Shown here: piece after piece, positions 32,445 to 42,516 of the stretch
Numbering within the stretch: position 1 is the stretch's first letter
Layout: every line of letters starts with the position of its first letter
Source: SAR86 cluster bacterium
Lineage (GTDB): Bacteria > Pseudomonadota > Gammaproteobacteria > Magnimaribacterales > Magnimaribacteraceae
Direction: 5' to 3'
Assembly: GCA_023703575.1 (NCBI GenBank)
Contig: CP097969.1
Span: 124,001 to 188,000 of the forward strand
Length of the DNA: 64,000 bases
Notes under the pieces: model-generated
What the model was told of the DNA's origin: nothing
The model's input: the letters and a program-made list of their open reading frames with translations, nothing else
Database searches by the model: none
Translations under genes and position numbers: made by a program

Positions 32445-35400
32445 TGCTTTGTTGTTTTGTTTTCATTTCATTTAGAACACGTTTGTAATCCGTTGGCATA
32501 ACTTTTACGAATTTTTTAGAGGCATTTTCCCAATTTTTAAGGATATTTTCTGCAACAGTCGATTCGGTATATTTATTATGTTTTAGAATTAAACCTTTAA
32601 GGTCAGATAAGTCTTCTTCCAATAGAGGCTCTAATTCAAAAGTTTCATTATTACATTTCTTCTCAAAGTCACCTTCATCATCAAAAATATAAGCTATTCC
32701 TCCGCTCATTCCGGCACCAAAATTCCTTCCAGTTGGACCTAAAATAACAGCTTTACCTCCTGTCATATACTCACATCCATGATCTCCAATTCCTTCTACA
32801 ACTACTGAAGCACCACTATTTCTTACGCAGAACCTTTCCGCAGCTATGCCTCTAAAATAAGCTTCACCTTCGGTTGCTCCATAAAGGGCTACATTGCCAA
32901 GAAGAATATTCTCTTCGGCTTTAAATTTACTATTTTTAGGAGGATATATGATGAGTTTACCTCCGGAGAGCCCTTTGCCAACATAGTCATTAGCATCGCC
33001 TTCTAGCTTGAACGTAATTCCTTTAACTAGCCAAGCCGCAAAGCTTTGTCCAGCAGACCCATTAAAATTTATTTCTATCGTATCTTCGGAAAGATTATTG
33101 GTCTCCCAAACTTTAGCAACTTCGTTTGAAAGCATAGTTCCAACTGTTCTATTAATATTATTAATTTTGCTATTAAAGACAGTCTTCTTACCTTGTGTTA
33201 TTGCATTTTTACATTTATTTATCAGAACATTATCCAAGGCTTTATCAAGACCATGATCTTGGCTTTGAGTATTATAGACTTCGGTATTTTCAAATATCTT
33301 TTGAGCAGGCTCAAGGATACCACTGAAATCAAGACCATTTCTTTTCCAGTGATCTATTGCTATGTCAGTTTCCAGACAATCAACTCTACCAATCATTTCA
33401 TTGACAGTTTTGAAACCCATTTCTGCCATTATCATCCGTAAATCTTTGGCCACCATGAAAAGATAATTCACTACATGTTCAGGCTTGCCTTTGAATTTTT
33501 TTCTCAATTCCTCGTCTTGTGTTGCTATGCCAACTGGACATGTGTTGAGGTGACATTTTCTCATCATTATGCAACCTAAAGTAACTAAAGGAGCAGTTGC
33601 AAATCCGAATTCTTCTGCTCCTAGAAGTGCGGCAATGGCTACATCTCTTCCAGTTTTAATTTGCCCATCTGTTTGGAGAACAACTCTTGAGCGTAAGTTG
33701 TTCATAACCAAGGTTTGATGAGTTTCAGCTACACCTAATTCCCAAGGAAGTCCTGCGTGCTTTATGGATGTAAGAGGAGAAGCACCCGTTCCTCCATCAT
33801 GACCTGCTATGACAAGATGATCAGTTTTAGCTTTCACAACACCAGAGGCAATAGTTCCAACTCCTACTTCTGAAACTAACTTCACGCTTATTCTGGAACT
33901 TCTATTAGCATTTTTTAAATCATGGATTAATTGGGCTATGTCTTCTATAGAATAAATATCATGATGTGGAGGAGGGCTGATTAAACCTACTCCAGGAGTT
34001 GAATGTCTAATCTTGGCTATATATTCATCAACTTTTTTACCTGGTAATTCTCCACCTTCACCAGGTTTGGCCCCTTGCGATATTTTTATTTGTAACTCAT
34101 CTGAATTGGTTAGATATCTCATCGTTACACCAAACCTACCTGAAGCGACTTGCTTAATTGCTGATCTTTTAGAAACACCTGATTCATCGGGCGTGAACCT
34201 GATTGGATCTTCACCACCTTCGCCAGTATTAGACTTTCCGCCTAATTTATTCATAGCTATTGCCAATGACTCATGAGATTCAGTAGAAATCGAACCTAAG
34301 CTCATTGCACCCGTTGCAAACCTTTTTACTATTTCCTTTTCACTCTCAACTTCATCTATATTTATTGGATCTTGAGTACTTTTAAATTTTAAGAGGCCTC
34401 TTAGTGAGCTTTGTTTTGTAGAAACTTCATTTGCATGTTTTGCGAAAGCCCAATAAGCATCTTCATCATTAGTTCGAGCAGCCAGTTGCAAGGATGAGAT
34501 GGTTTTCGGGTCCCACATATGAGCATCTCCACCATTTCTCCAATGAAAGTCTCCTGGATTAGGAAGTGTAGCAACATTAATTTTTTCTTCTGGGTACCCT
34601 AGATCATGTCTTCTTTTCTGTTCGTCGAATAATGCTTCAAAACTTATACCTCCGACCCTGCTTGCTGTTCCAGGAAATGATTTATCTATGATTTCATTAG
34701 ATAGACCAACAGCTTCAAATATTTGTGCACCCTTATAGGAGTGGAGAGTAGATATTCCCATTTTTGCCATTACCTTAAGGATTCCCTTTTTTGTTCCTTT
34801 CTTATAGGCGTTTACTATTTGTTCGTTGTTTTTCAAAGTTGCATCTTTTAGAGTACCGTCCTCCAAGGATTGAAATATCGCCTCAAATGCTAGGTATGGA
34901 TTTATAGCATCTGCTCCATAACCAAAAAGCAAACAATGATGATGCACCTCTCTTGCTTCCCCAGTTTCTACGACAATACCTATTTTTGTTCTAAGTTGGT
35001 TTTTTATAAGGTGATGATGAACTGAAGAGCATGACAATAGTGAGCTAAGAGATATTCTTGATTTGGACACTCCCTTGTCAGATAACACTACAAAAGAATA
35101 GCCTTGTTCAATGGCACTCTCTGCTTCCTGACACACCTCATCAAGCCTCGATAGCATACCTTTTAAGCCATCCTTTTTTTGATAGGTTAGATCTATAGTT
35201 TTAGTTTTCCAATTACCAATAGAGATTTCCTTTATAGAACTCAATTCTTTATTAGACAGAATTGGATTAACAACTCTTAACCTTTTTACATTGTTTTTAT
35301 CGTTTTCTAGAAGATTCCCTTCAGGGCCTATTAAGCACTCCAGAGACATTATTACTTCTTCTCTGATTGAATCTATAGCTGGATTAGTAACTTGTGCAAA

Positions 35401-36996
35401 CAACTGTTTAAAGTAATCGAATAGCAGTCTAGGTTTATCAGAAAGGCAAGCCAATGCAGCATCATTTCCCATTGACCCTAGAGGATCTCTTAATTCTGAA
35501 ACAAGAGGTAAAAGCATGAATTGCATGGTCTCTGTCGTATATCCAAAAGCTCTCATCCTCTCGATGAGATTATTTTCTACACTATCTTTGACCGATTGGC
35601 CATTGAGGTTTTCCAGCTCAACTATGGACTGATTCCAATCTATGTAGTCATGTTGATTTGCAATGTCTTTCTTAATAGTTTCATCAGGAATCATCTCACC
35701 CTTTTCAAAATCAATAAGAAACATCTTACCTGGCTGCAACCTACCTTTTTTAACTACTTTTTTTGGATCAACTGGCAACACCCCAACCTCTGATGCCATA
35801 ATGACTTTATCATCATCGGTCAGATAAAATCTGCTTGGTCTTAAACCATTTCTGTCTAAAACTGCTCCAACTTTTTTTCCATCAGTAAAGACGATAGAGG
35901 CAGGCCCATCCCAAGGTTCAATCATAGATGAACTATATTGGTAGAATGCTTTTTTTTGATCTGACATATTCACATCTGATTGCCATGCTTCCGGGATCAT
36001 CATCATGACTGATTCTTGTAAACTTCTTCCAGACAGCAGTAGGAACTCTAGGACATTATCAAAGCTACCTGAATCAGTGCAGTCTAGTTCTGTGATAGGA
36101 AAAAGTTTTTCTATTTCTTTGCCAAATAAGTCACTCTCAACAGTTCCTTGCCTTGCTTTCATGGCATTCATATTACCTCTGAGGGTATTGATTTCACCGT
36201 TATGACACATGTATCTATTTGGTTGAGCTCTATCCCATGACGGAAAAGTATTTGTACTGAACCTTGAGTGCACCATAGCTAAATGAGTTTCAAAACTTTT
36301 ATTTTCTAAATCAGGATAGAAAGGAAAAAGTTGAGAGGGAGTTAGCATTCCCTTATAAACCATTATTGTTGTTGACAAGCTGCATATATAAAAAAGTTTT
36401 GCTTCTTTAAGTTCTTCTGAGTTTCGAATTAAGTTACTGATTCTTTTCCTAATTAAGTAGAGTTTTCTATCAAATTCATCCTGGCTAATGCCCTCTGAAC
36501 ATTGAATGAAAAGTTGTTTGATATGTGGTTGTGCGCCTTTGGCAGCGGGACCCACATTGGCTTCTTCCGGATTTACAGGAACCTCTCTCCAACCTAAGCA
36601 GATTTGATTTTCTTCTTTTATGATAGATTCTGTTTTTTTAATACAGAATTCTCTTTCACCTTCATCTGTTGGTAAAAATATATTCCCAACTGCATATTTA
36701 CCTATTTCAGGGAGGTTTATTTTAATTTTTTTGGCTTCTGCTCTAAAAAAACTATCTGGTAATGCCATAAGTATTCCAGCTCCATCGCCTGTATTTTCTT
36801 CAAACCCACATCCACCCCTATGATCCATTTGAGAATTCACATGAAAAGCATCATCCATTATTTCTCTTGATGGAATACCCTTAATATTGGCGACTAATCC
36901 GACACCGCAAGAATCTTTTTCAAATTGTGGGTCATACAATCCCTTTTTTTTGGGGAAACCAAACCTGTACTTGTCTTTAAGTCTAAAATTTTTCAT
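32437..36996 (-). CDS. gltB: Glutamate synthase large (alpha) subunit
   Basis: Makes glutamate from glutamine and 2-oxoglutarate; with GltD it closes the GS-GOGAT cycle. A short propeptide precedes the N-terminal nucleophile cysteine in DSCGVGLVANIKG. The class II amidotransferase, central, FMN-binding (SGGTGASPLTSIKHAGLPWELG) and C-terminal beta-helix (GGKAVILGPTGRNFGAGMSGG) domains follow. The 3Fe-4S cysteines sit in CIMMRKCHLNTC. The first ATG was chosen; an in-frame TTG 39 bases upstream would add 13 residues. A TACAAT about 60 bases upstream of the ATG may be the promoter -10. Ammonium channels elsewhere in the window feed the same route. Confidence 0.96.
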   Translation of the reverse strand: MKNFRLKDKYRFGFPKKKGLYDPQFEKDSCGVGLVANIKGIPSREIMDDAFHVNSQMDHRGGCGFEENTGDGAGILMALPDSFFRAEAKKIKINLPEIGKYAVGNIFLPTDEGEREFCIKKTESIIKEENQICLGWREVPVNPEEANVGPAAKGAQPHIKQLFIQCSEGISQDEFDRKLYLIRKRISNLIRNSEELKEAKLFYICSLSTTIMVYKGMLTPSQLFPFYPDLENKSFETHLAMVHSRFSTNTFPSWDRAQPNRYMCHNGEINTLRGNMNAMKARQGTVESDLFGKEIEKLFPITELDCTDSGSFDNVLEFLLLSGRSLQESVMMMIPEAWQSDVNMSDQKKAFYQYSSSMIEPWDGPASIVFTDGKKVGAVLDRNGLRPSRFYLTDDDKVIMASEVGVLPVDPKKVVKKGRLQPGKMFLIDFEKGEMIPDETIKKDIANQHDYIDWNQSIVELENLNGQSVKDSVENNLIERMRAFGYTTETMQFMLLPLVSELRDPLGSMGNDAALACLSDKPRLLFDYFKQLFAQVTNPAIDSIREEVIMSLECLIGPEGNLLENDKNNVKRLRVVNPILSNKELSSIKEISIGNWKTKTIDLTYQKKDGLKGMLSRLDEVCQEAESAIEQGYSFVVLSDKGVSKSRISLSSLLSCSSVHHHLIKNQLRTKIGIVVETGEAREVHHHCLLFGYGADAINPYLAFEAIFQSLEDGTLKDATLKNNEQIVNAYKKGTKKGILKVMAKMGISTLHSYKGAQIFEAVGLSNEIIDKSFPGTASRVGGISFEALFDEQKRRHDLGYPEEKINVATLPNPGDFHWRNGGDAHMWDPKTISSLQLAARTNDEDAYWAFAKHANEVSTKQSSLRGLLKFKSTQDPINIDEVESEKEIVKRFATGAMSLGSISTESHESLAIAMNKLGGKSNTGEGGEDPIRFTPDESGVSKRSAIKQVASGRFGVTMRYLTNSDELQIKISQGAKPGEGGELPGKKVDEYIAKIRHSTPGVGLISPPPHHDIYSIEDIAQLIHDLKNANRSSRISVKLVSEVGVGTIASGVVKAKTDHLVIAGHDGGTGASPLTSIKHAGLPWELGVAETHQTLVMNNLRSRVVLQTDGQIKTGRDVAIAALLGAEEFGFATAPLVTLGCIMMRKCHLNTCPVGIATQDEELRKKFKGKPEHVVNYLFMVAKDLRMIMAEMGFKTVNEMIGRVDCLETDIAIDHWKRNGLDFSGILEPAQKIFENTEVYNTQSQDHGLDKALDNVLINKCKNAITQGKKTVFNSKINNINRTVGTMLSNEVAKVWETNNLSEDTIEINFNGSAGQSFAAWLVKGITFKLEGDANDYVGKGLSGGKLIIYPPKNSKFKAEENILLGNVALYGATEGEAYFRGIAAERFCVRNSGASVVVEGIGDHGCEYMTGGKAVILGPTGRNFGAGMSGGIAYIFDDEGDFEKKCNNETFELEPLLEEDLSDLKGLILKHNKYTESTVAENILKNWENASKKFVKVMPTDYKRVLNEMKTKQQSNG

Positions 36997-37103
36997 ATTT
37001 TGTGGGTTGTGGACCCTCAGCTGACTTATTAGCAAAAAAGTTATTACTGAGAGTTGCGCAGGAGCGTAATTGTACCTTTTGTTAAACGATCTGGGAAGTT
37101 AGC

Positions 37104-38177
37104 CTAGGTCAATTTAATTGATTCGATAATATCGGATTCTTCTATATCGGATAAGATTTGTGCCTCTCCTATGGAGCTAAGCAAGATAAAATTAAGATTA
37201 TCGCCTTTCTTTTTTTTATCTGCTGACATAAGTTTAATCAAATTTTTTGGATGAAATTCCGTTTTTAATAGTTCCTCAGTCAGAATAGATTGAACAAGGT
37301 GCTTAATCTTATCTTTTTCCACTTTTTCGAGATTTAGTATTTTTTGAGATAAATTTGTAGCCATAACCATTCCCATTGCAACAGCCTCGCCATGAGAAAA
37401 TTTCTTATAGTTCCCGTAGACTTCAATGGCATGTCCAAAAGTATGACCAAAGTTAAGCCATTTTCTGATTCCTTGCTCGGTTTCATCTTGTGAGACTACT
37501 TCTGCTTTTATCTCGATGGATTTAGAAATAGCCTGTAGGAGTTTTACATCATTACCCTCTAAAAGGTCTTCTATATTTTCTTCTAACCATTTGAAAAAGG
37601 TTTTATCTTTTATTAAGGCATGTTTGATAATCTCTGCCAGACCTTCTCTAATTCTGACCTTTTCTAGACTTTTTAAAAGTTTAGTATCGGTAAATACCTT
37701 CGAAGGCTGATGAAAAGCTCCAATCATATTCTTTCCTTTAGGATGGTTTATGGCTGTTTTCCCACCAACCGAAGCATCAACTTGAGATAGTAGGGTTGAG
37801 GGAATAAGAACAAAGTCGACTCCCCTAAGATAGGTAGCAGCTGCAAATCCTGTCATATCACAAATTATACCTCCTCCAAGAGCAAACAGGATGCAGTCTC
37901 TACTATAGCTTTGCTCAATGAGCACATCATGAATGATAGACAATGTAGCACTAGACTTATTTTCTTCATTTGCTTCTATGGTCAATTCAGAATACTTCGA
38001 TGATATATTTGATAGGCTTATCTGAAGCCCCTTTTTAACTGATTCATCGATTTTTGAATCAATAACTAATAGTATTTCTTTATTTGAAAACTCTTTAAAA
38101 TTATTCTCATTGAGGATATCTGTTCCCATTAAAACCGTATAATTTCTAGAGTCTGTATTTATCTTTATTTCTTTCAT
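37104..38177 (-). CDS. aroB: 3-dehydroquinate synthase
   Basis: Second shikimate-pathway step, NAD+-dependent cyclisation of DAHP. The GGGIICDMTGFAAATYLRGV, PTTLL-like PSTLLSQVDASVGGKTAIN and GHTFGHAIE metal-binding histidine segments are all present. 357 residues is normal. It overlaps the upstream aroK by 4 bases (ATGA type), as in other gammaproteobacteria, and is followed after ~107 bp by gltB on the same strand. DamX-like cell-division genes often found between aroB and gltB are missing. Confidence 0.96.
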   Translation of the reverse strand: MKEIKINTDSRNYTVLMGTDILNENNFKEFSNKEILLVIDSKIDESVKKGLQISLSNISSKYSELTIEANEENKSSATLSIIHDVLIEQSYSRDCILFALGGGIICDMTGFAAATYLRGVDFVLIPSTLLSQVDASVGGKTAINHPKGKNMIGAFHQPSKVFTDTKLLKSLEKVRIREGLAEIIKHALIKDKTFFKWLEENIEDLLEGNDVKLLQAISKSIEIKAEVVSQDETEQGIRKWLNFGHTFGHAIEVYGNYKKFSHGEAVAMGMVMATNLSQKILNLEKVEKDKIKHLVQSILTEELLKTEFHPKNLIKLMSADKKKKGDNLNFILLSSIGEAQILSDIEESDIIESIKLT

Positions 38178-38671
38178 TTTGTTAACTTTAAAACAATTAG
38201 ATCTACCGTTTCATTTGGGTCATTTGTTTCTTTTATAGTTATATCACTGCAAGCTTCGTAGATTGGATTTCGTATCTCTGCAATTTTTCTTAGTGTCTTT
38301 TCTTTGTTAGCCCGGTAAAGAAGTGGCCTATCTTGATCATTAATAGTTCTCTCTAATTGAGTTTGAATACTTATTTCCAAGTATATTACTGTACCTTTAT
38401 TTAATAATTCTCTATTTTCTTCTCTTAAAACTATACCGCCGCCGGTTGAAATAACACAATTTTCTTTATTAGTTAGATTACTTAAAGTCTCGTACTCTCT
38501 GTCTCTAAATTTCTCCTCACCTTCGACATCAAAAATCCAAGATATTTTTGCTCCAGCCTTGTTCTCAATTTCATTATCTGTATCAAAAAATTCTAGGCCT
38601 AACTTTTTAGAAAGTTTTCTGCCTACAGTAGACTTTCCTGAAGCCATAGAGCCGATAATTATTAGCCTCAT
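38174..38671 (-). CDS. aroK: Shikimate kinase
   Basis: Phosphorylates shikimate at the 3-hydroxyl. Walker A GSMASGKST is at the N-terminus, followed by FFDTDNEIE (Mg/shikimate aspartate), the STGGGIVLREENR loop and the lid arginine in DQDRPLL. 165 residues is standard. The start codon is only 20 bp from the divergent mrcA ATG. In many relatives the pilMNOPQ genes sit between mrcA and aroK; they are absent here. Confidence 0.96.
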   Translation of the reverse strand: MRLIIIGSMASGKSTVGRKLSKKLGLEFFDTDNEIENKAGAKISWIFDVEGEEKFRDREYETLSNLTNKENCVISTGGGIVLREENRELLNKGTVIYLEISIQTQLERTINDQDRPLLYRANKEKTLRKIAEIRNPIYEACSDITIKETNDPNETVDLIVLKLTK

Positions 38672-38677
38672 TAGGTT

Positions 38678-38683
38678 ATTATA
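38678..38683 (-). promoter_or_regulatory. -10 element of aroK, candidate leaderless start
   Basis: Perfect TATAAT on the minus strand ending 6 bases before the aroK ATG. It overlaps the opposite-strand -10 of mrcA by four bases. An AGGAG further upstream would be outside the mRNA. Confidence 0.45.
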
Positions 38684-38685
38684 AC
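38680..38685 (+). promoter_or_regulatory. -10 element of mrcA, candidate leaderless start
   Basis: TATAAC ending 6 bases before the mrcA ATG. It overlaps the divergent aroK -10, so the two promoters should compete for RNA polymerase. Confidence 0.35.
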
Positions 38686-38691
38686 TCCTAG

Positions 38692-41061
38692 ATGTGGCTT
38701 AAATTAAAAACATACTTCATTTTGTTCACGTACAGCTTATATGGAAAGGTCTTTCTTATATTTCTATGTATTTCTGTAATGTCCTTATCAAGTTTGAATA
38801 TATATATTGATAGCAAGTTGCCAAATGAACAAACCATTAGGGATATAGAACTTCAGATACCTCTCAAAATTTTTTCTTCAGATGGGAAATTAATAGGTGA
38901 GTTTGGAGAACAAAGAAGAACGGCTTTAAATTTTAATGACATACCAAATCATTATGTAAATGCTGTATTAGCAGCAGAGGATGATAATTTTTTCTCTCAT
39001 TCTGGAGTGAGTTATTCCGGACTTCTTAGGTCTCTTTATAGGCTTGCAGTTTCAGGGCAAATTCAAGGAGGAGGAAGCACTATAACAATGCAGGTTGCTG
39101 GGAATTATTTAACAAGCAGAGATATAAGTCTTTACCGAAAAGTAAAAGATATATTTCTAGCCTATAGATTAGAAAAGACATACTCAAAAGAAGAAATTTT
39201 TGAGTTTTATGTGAATAGAATTTTCTTCGGAAATCGGGCCTACGGAATAGCTGCAGCCAGCGAAGTTTACTATGGCAAACCTTTATCAGATTTAAATTTA
39301 GCGCAATGGGCAATGATTGCTGCACTTCCTAAGGCCCCTTCTTCCATAAATCCTCTTGTTAACCCTAAAAGGGCATTAATAAGACGTAATTGGATTCTAC
39401 AAAGAATGCTCGATTTAAAATACATTCATAAAGAACAGTTCAATATAGCAATTGAAGCGCCAATTAGTGCCAATTATTATGGACTAGTTTCAGAAGTCGA
39501 AGCACCTTATGTCGCTGAAGAAGTGAGGCGTTATATGATTCAGGAATACGGTTTAAAAGCATATTCTGAGGGACTTGAGGTTTATACAACTATTAATTCA
39601 AAATTCCAAAACAATGCTTCAGATGCTTTGCGATCAGGTTTAGAAGATTACGATAAAAGGCACGGTTTTCGTGAACCAGAAAATATATTTGACCTCTTTC
39701 CTGAAAATTTTTTTCAGTATTCGAAAGCAGAAAAGATTTACAAAGCAGAAGAAGCTTTAAACAAAGAATCCAGGGATTTAGAAGATAAATCGGATATATC
39801 TAATGTTTTCCAATACTTAGAGACATTTACTGAAAATAAAGGACGTTTCATAGGAGTTGTAATTGATAATTCAAAGGACCTAGAAGTTCTTACAAAATAT
39901 GGTAATTTTATTTCCATTAGGTGGAATGAAGATTTAAAGTGGGCCCGACCTTACATTTCCGAAAATAGAAGAGGTGCGAGACCTCGATCCTTTTTAGACA
40001 TTGTAAAACCAGGCGATTTAGTTTGGCTGTCTAAAGATAGCATAACTAAAACTATTTCTCTTACACAGATTCCTGAGGCACAAAGTGCATTAATTTCGAT
40101 TGATCCAAAATCAGGTTCAATTCTTGCCTTAGTCGGAGGATATGATTTTTTCTTAAGTAAATTCAATAGGGTAGAGCAAGCCTCTCCATTGCTGGGTTCA
40201 AATTTTAAGCCATTTTTATACGCAGCTGCTTTTTCAAATGGATTTACAGCTTCTTCCCTCATCAATGATGCGCCTATTATATTTGAAGATGAGGCTTTGG
40301 AAGAAAAATGGAGACCAAGGAATGCTAGTGGTAAGTTCTATGGACCGACAAGACTTCGTGAAGGTTTACTGCAAAGCAGAAACCTTGTATCGGTTAGATT
40401 ATTAAGGGAGTTGGGGGTTGATAAAGTAAGAAGTTTTGCCGAAAAATTTGGATTTGATAAGCAAAGATTGCCAGCAGATCTTTCTTTATCTTTAGGAACT
40501 GCATCATTAAATCCTTTATCGAATGCAGTTGCTTATTCAGTGTTTGCAAATGAAGGAAAAAAGGTAGAACCTTATTTGATCTCTAAGATTTTAGATAGAT
40601 CAGGCGAGATTTTGTTTGAAAAAATTATACAAGAACCACAACAAGTTATTGATCCAAGGGTAGCTTTTTTGATCAACGATATCTTAAAAGAAGCCGCAGT
40701 TAGAGGGACAGCTAGAAAAATTTCTGAACTACAAAGAAAAGATTTTGCTGGTAAAACTGGTACAACAAACGAAGCTGAAAGTACATGGTTTACTGGATAT
40801 AATGATCAAATCGTCACTTCCGTTTGGGTTGGGTTTGATCAGCCCAAAAGCTTAGGAGACCGAGAGTTCGGCTCATCCATAGCCTTACCTATTTGGCTGA
40901 ATTATAAAAAACAAATAATAGATGAAATACCCATGTCTTCTGTACTTCCTCCTGAGGGTCTATCAATAGTTAAAATTGACAGGGATTCAGGTAAATTGGC
41001 AAATGAGCTAACTAATGAACCGATGTTTGAATATTTTCTTGAAGAGAGCATCCCTAATTAG
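38692..41061 (+). CDS. mrcA: Bifunctional penicillin-binding protein 1A
   Basis: Glycan polymerase and transpeptidase of the inner membrane. A membrane anchor lies at residues ~18-38. The GT51 domain has catalytic Glu96 (AAEDDNFF) and GGGSTITMQ. An OB-like insert (~380-460) is typical of PBP1A, and the transpeptidase has Ser503-x-x-Lys506, SRN and KTGTTNEAEST. 789 residues compares with ~850 in E. coli. With mrcB it gives the usual pair of class A PBPs. Its stop overlaps the convergent slmA by 8 bases. Confidence 0.95.
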   Translation: MWLKLKTYFILFTYSLYGKVFLIFLCISVMSLSSLNIYIDSKLPNEQTIRDIELQIPLKIFSSDGKLIGEFGEQRRTALNFNDIPNHYVNAVLAAEDDNFFSHSGVSYSGLLRSLYRLAVSGQIQGGGSTITMQVAGNYLTSRDISLYRKVKDIFLAYRLEKTYSKEEIFEFYVNRIFFGNRAYGIAAASEVYYGKPLSDLNLAQWAMIAALPKAPSSINPLVNPKRALIRRNWILQRMLDLKYIHKEQFNIAIEAPISANYYGLVSEVEAPYVAEEVRRYMIQEYGLKAYSEGLEVYTTINSKFQNNASDALRSGLEDYDKRHGFREPENIFDLFPENFFQYSKAEKIYKAEEALNKESRDLEDKSDISNVFQYLETFTENKGRFIGVVIDNSKDLEVLTKYGNFISIRWNEDLKWARPYISENRRGARPRSFLDIVKPGDLVWLSKDSITKTISLTQIPEAQSALISIDPKSGSILALVGGYDFFLSKFNRVEQASPLLGSNFKPFLYAAAFSNGFTASSLINDAPIIFEDEALEEKWRPRNASGKFYGPTRLREGLLQSRNLVSVRLLRELGVDKVRSFAEKFGFDKQRLPADLSLSLGTASLNPLSNAVAYSVFANEGKKVEPYLISKILDRSGEILFEKIIQEPQQVIDPRVAFLINDILKEAAVRGTARKISELQRKDFAGKTGTTNEAESTWFTGYNDQIVTSVWVGFDQPKSLGDREFGSSIALPIWLNYKKQIIDEIPMSSVLPPEGLSIVKIDRDSGKLANELTNEPMFEYFLEESIPN

Positions 41062-41641
41062 TTTCTAACGATACGATTAGAAATTCAAATTGGTCATCGA
41101 TCCTCTTTGAGGGAGATTCAGTAAAGCCAGATCTTACAAACTGTTGAATTATTCCTTCAGAACAAGCTAACAAAAGATTTGCGGCAGATGCAGTGGGTAG
41201 CCTGAGTTTCTTTTTTGTTTCTTGTTCGTATTTTTGTAGGTTTTGTTTTATGAGTAACTCTACTTTAGCCATCATTTGCTTTATTCTTTCGTCCAGACTT
41301 GTTTCATCTACTGAAAATGCTTCTCTAGTCAGTAGTCTAGCTAAGCCGGGGTTCTTCTCGCTGAAGGTCACCAATAAAATAAGTATTTTTTTTACTTTTC
41401 CAAGTTCATCCCCTTCGGCAGAATTAATGCTGTTGATGAGATCAAAAATATTTTGTTCACAAAAGTCTACTAGGCCTGAATAAATCTTCTTCTTGCTAGG
41501 AAAATGCCTGTAGATTGCTGCTTCAGTAATTTCACATTCAGCCGCTAGAAGGGATGTTGTGATTTTTACGGGCCCTTTTTCACCAAGCATTTTAGCAAGG
41601 CTTTGCATGATATCTAATTGGCGCGGTTTAAGCTGACTCAT
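41054..41641 (-). CDS. slmA: Nucleoid occlusion factor SlmA (TetR family)
   Basis: DNA-bound inhibitor of FtsZ assembly over the chromosome. The TetR helix-turn-helix is at residues ~25-55 (ITTSLLAAECEITEAAIYRHFPSKKKIYSGL). 195 residues and the position directly after argB, as in other gammaproteobacteria, support SlmA over a generic TetR regulator. The GTPase-inhibiting residues cannot be confirmed by eye. It is 9 bp downstream of argB and likely cotranscribed with algC-argB. Confidence 0.85.
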   Translation of the reverse strand: MSQLKPRQLDIMQSLAKMLGEKGPVKITTSLLAAECEITEAAIYRHFPSKKKIYSGLVDFCEQNIFDLINSINSAEGDELGKVKKILILLVTFSEKNPGLARLLTREAFSVDETSLDERIKQMMAKVELLIKQNLQKYEQETKKKLRLPTASAANLLLACSEGIIQQFVRSGFTESPSKRIDDQFEFLIVSLETN

Positions 41642-41650
41642 AATTTGGAT

Positions 41651-42514
41651 TTAGCTTATCATAGTTCCTACGCCCTCTTCAGTTAGTACTTCTAGTAAAA
41701 CTGCATGCGGAACTCTTCCATCAATTATATGACAAGTTTTTACACCTCTCTTCTTGGCATTAAGGGCAGCCCTAAGTTTTGGAGTCATTCCGCCTTTTAT
41801 ATATTCTTCTTTGAGTATTCTTTGACCTTTCTGCAAAGAGATTTTAGAAATAAGTTGATTTTTAGAATCTCCAATCCCTTTAACATCTGTTAAGAGTATA
41901 AGTTTTTCTGCATCAAGAGCTATCGCAACCTCACCTGCTACAACATCAGCGTTTATATTTAAGTATTTATGCTGCCTTGATATCCCGATAGGGGCTATGA
42001 CTGGGATAGAACCTTTTTCTATTGTTTTTTTGAGATCACGAGTTTTTATATTATTTACTTTTCCAACATAACCTAAATCAATGCTGCCTTGGCTCACTTC
42101 TTTTGATGCTCTAATAATTTGATACTTAGTATGGTTAAAAGATATTGCATTGCCACCAAACTTTTTTATTAATTTCACAATCTCATTATTAATTTTTATC
42201 CCGAGGACTTTTTTCACGACAGTCATGGCAGATTTAGTTGTAATCCTAAGTCCACCAATGAACTCTGAGTCAACACCTGCCTTAGCCAGCTCATTATCAA
42301 TTTGAGGGCCCCCTCCATGCACAATTACAGGTTTCATTCCTACTAATTTCATGAGAGCTATATCTCTTGTAAAACTGTTTTTAAGTGACTCATCTATCAT
42401 GGCAGCGCCGCCATACTTAATAACAATTACTTTATCTTTAAACTTTCTTATATAAGGAAGGCCTTCAGTTAAAACTGAGGCAATATTCTCTGCCTGTATT
42501 CTAGTAATGGTCAT
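41651..42514 (-). CDS. argB: Acetylglutamate kinase
   Basis: Second step of arginine synthesis. The amino-acid kinase fold is indicated by VIKYGGAAM, VIVHGGGPQIDNELAK, NADVVAGEVAIALDAEKLILLTDVKG and GGMTPKLRAALNAKKRGV. 287 residues is standard. An N-terminal helix (TRIQAENIASVLTEGLPYI) suggests the hexameric, arginine-inhibited form, although this is inference. It starts 2 bp after algC ends, so the two form an operon with slmA. Confidence 0.96.
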   Translation of the reverse strand: MTITRIQAENIASVLTEGLPYIRKFKDKVIVIKYGGAAMIDESLKNSFTRDIALMKLVGMKPVIVHGGGPQIDNELAKAGVDSEFIGGLRITTKSAMTVVKKVLGIKINNEIVKLIKKFGGNAISFNHTKYQIIRASKEVSQGSIDLGYVGKVNNIKTRDLKKTIEKGSIPVIAPIGISRQHKYLNINADVVAGEVAIALDAEKLILLTDVKGIGDSKNQLISKISLQKGQRILKEEYIKGGMTPKLRAALNAKKRGVKTCHIIDGRVPHAVLLEVLTEEGVGTMIS

Positions 42515-42516
42515 TA

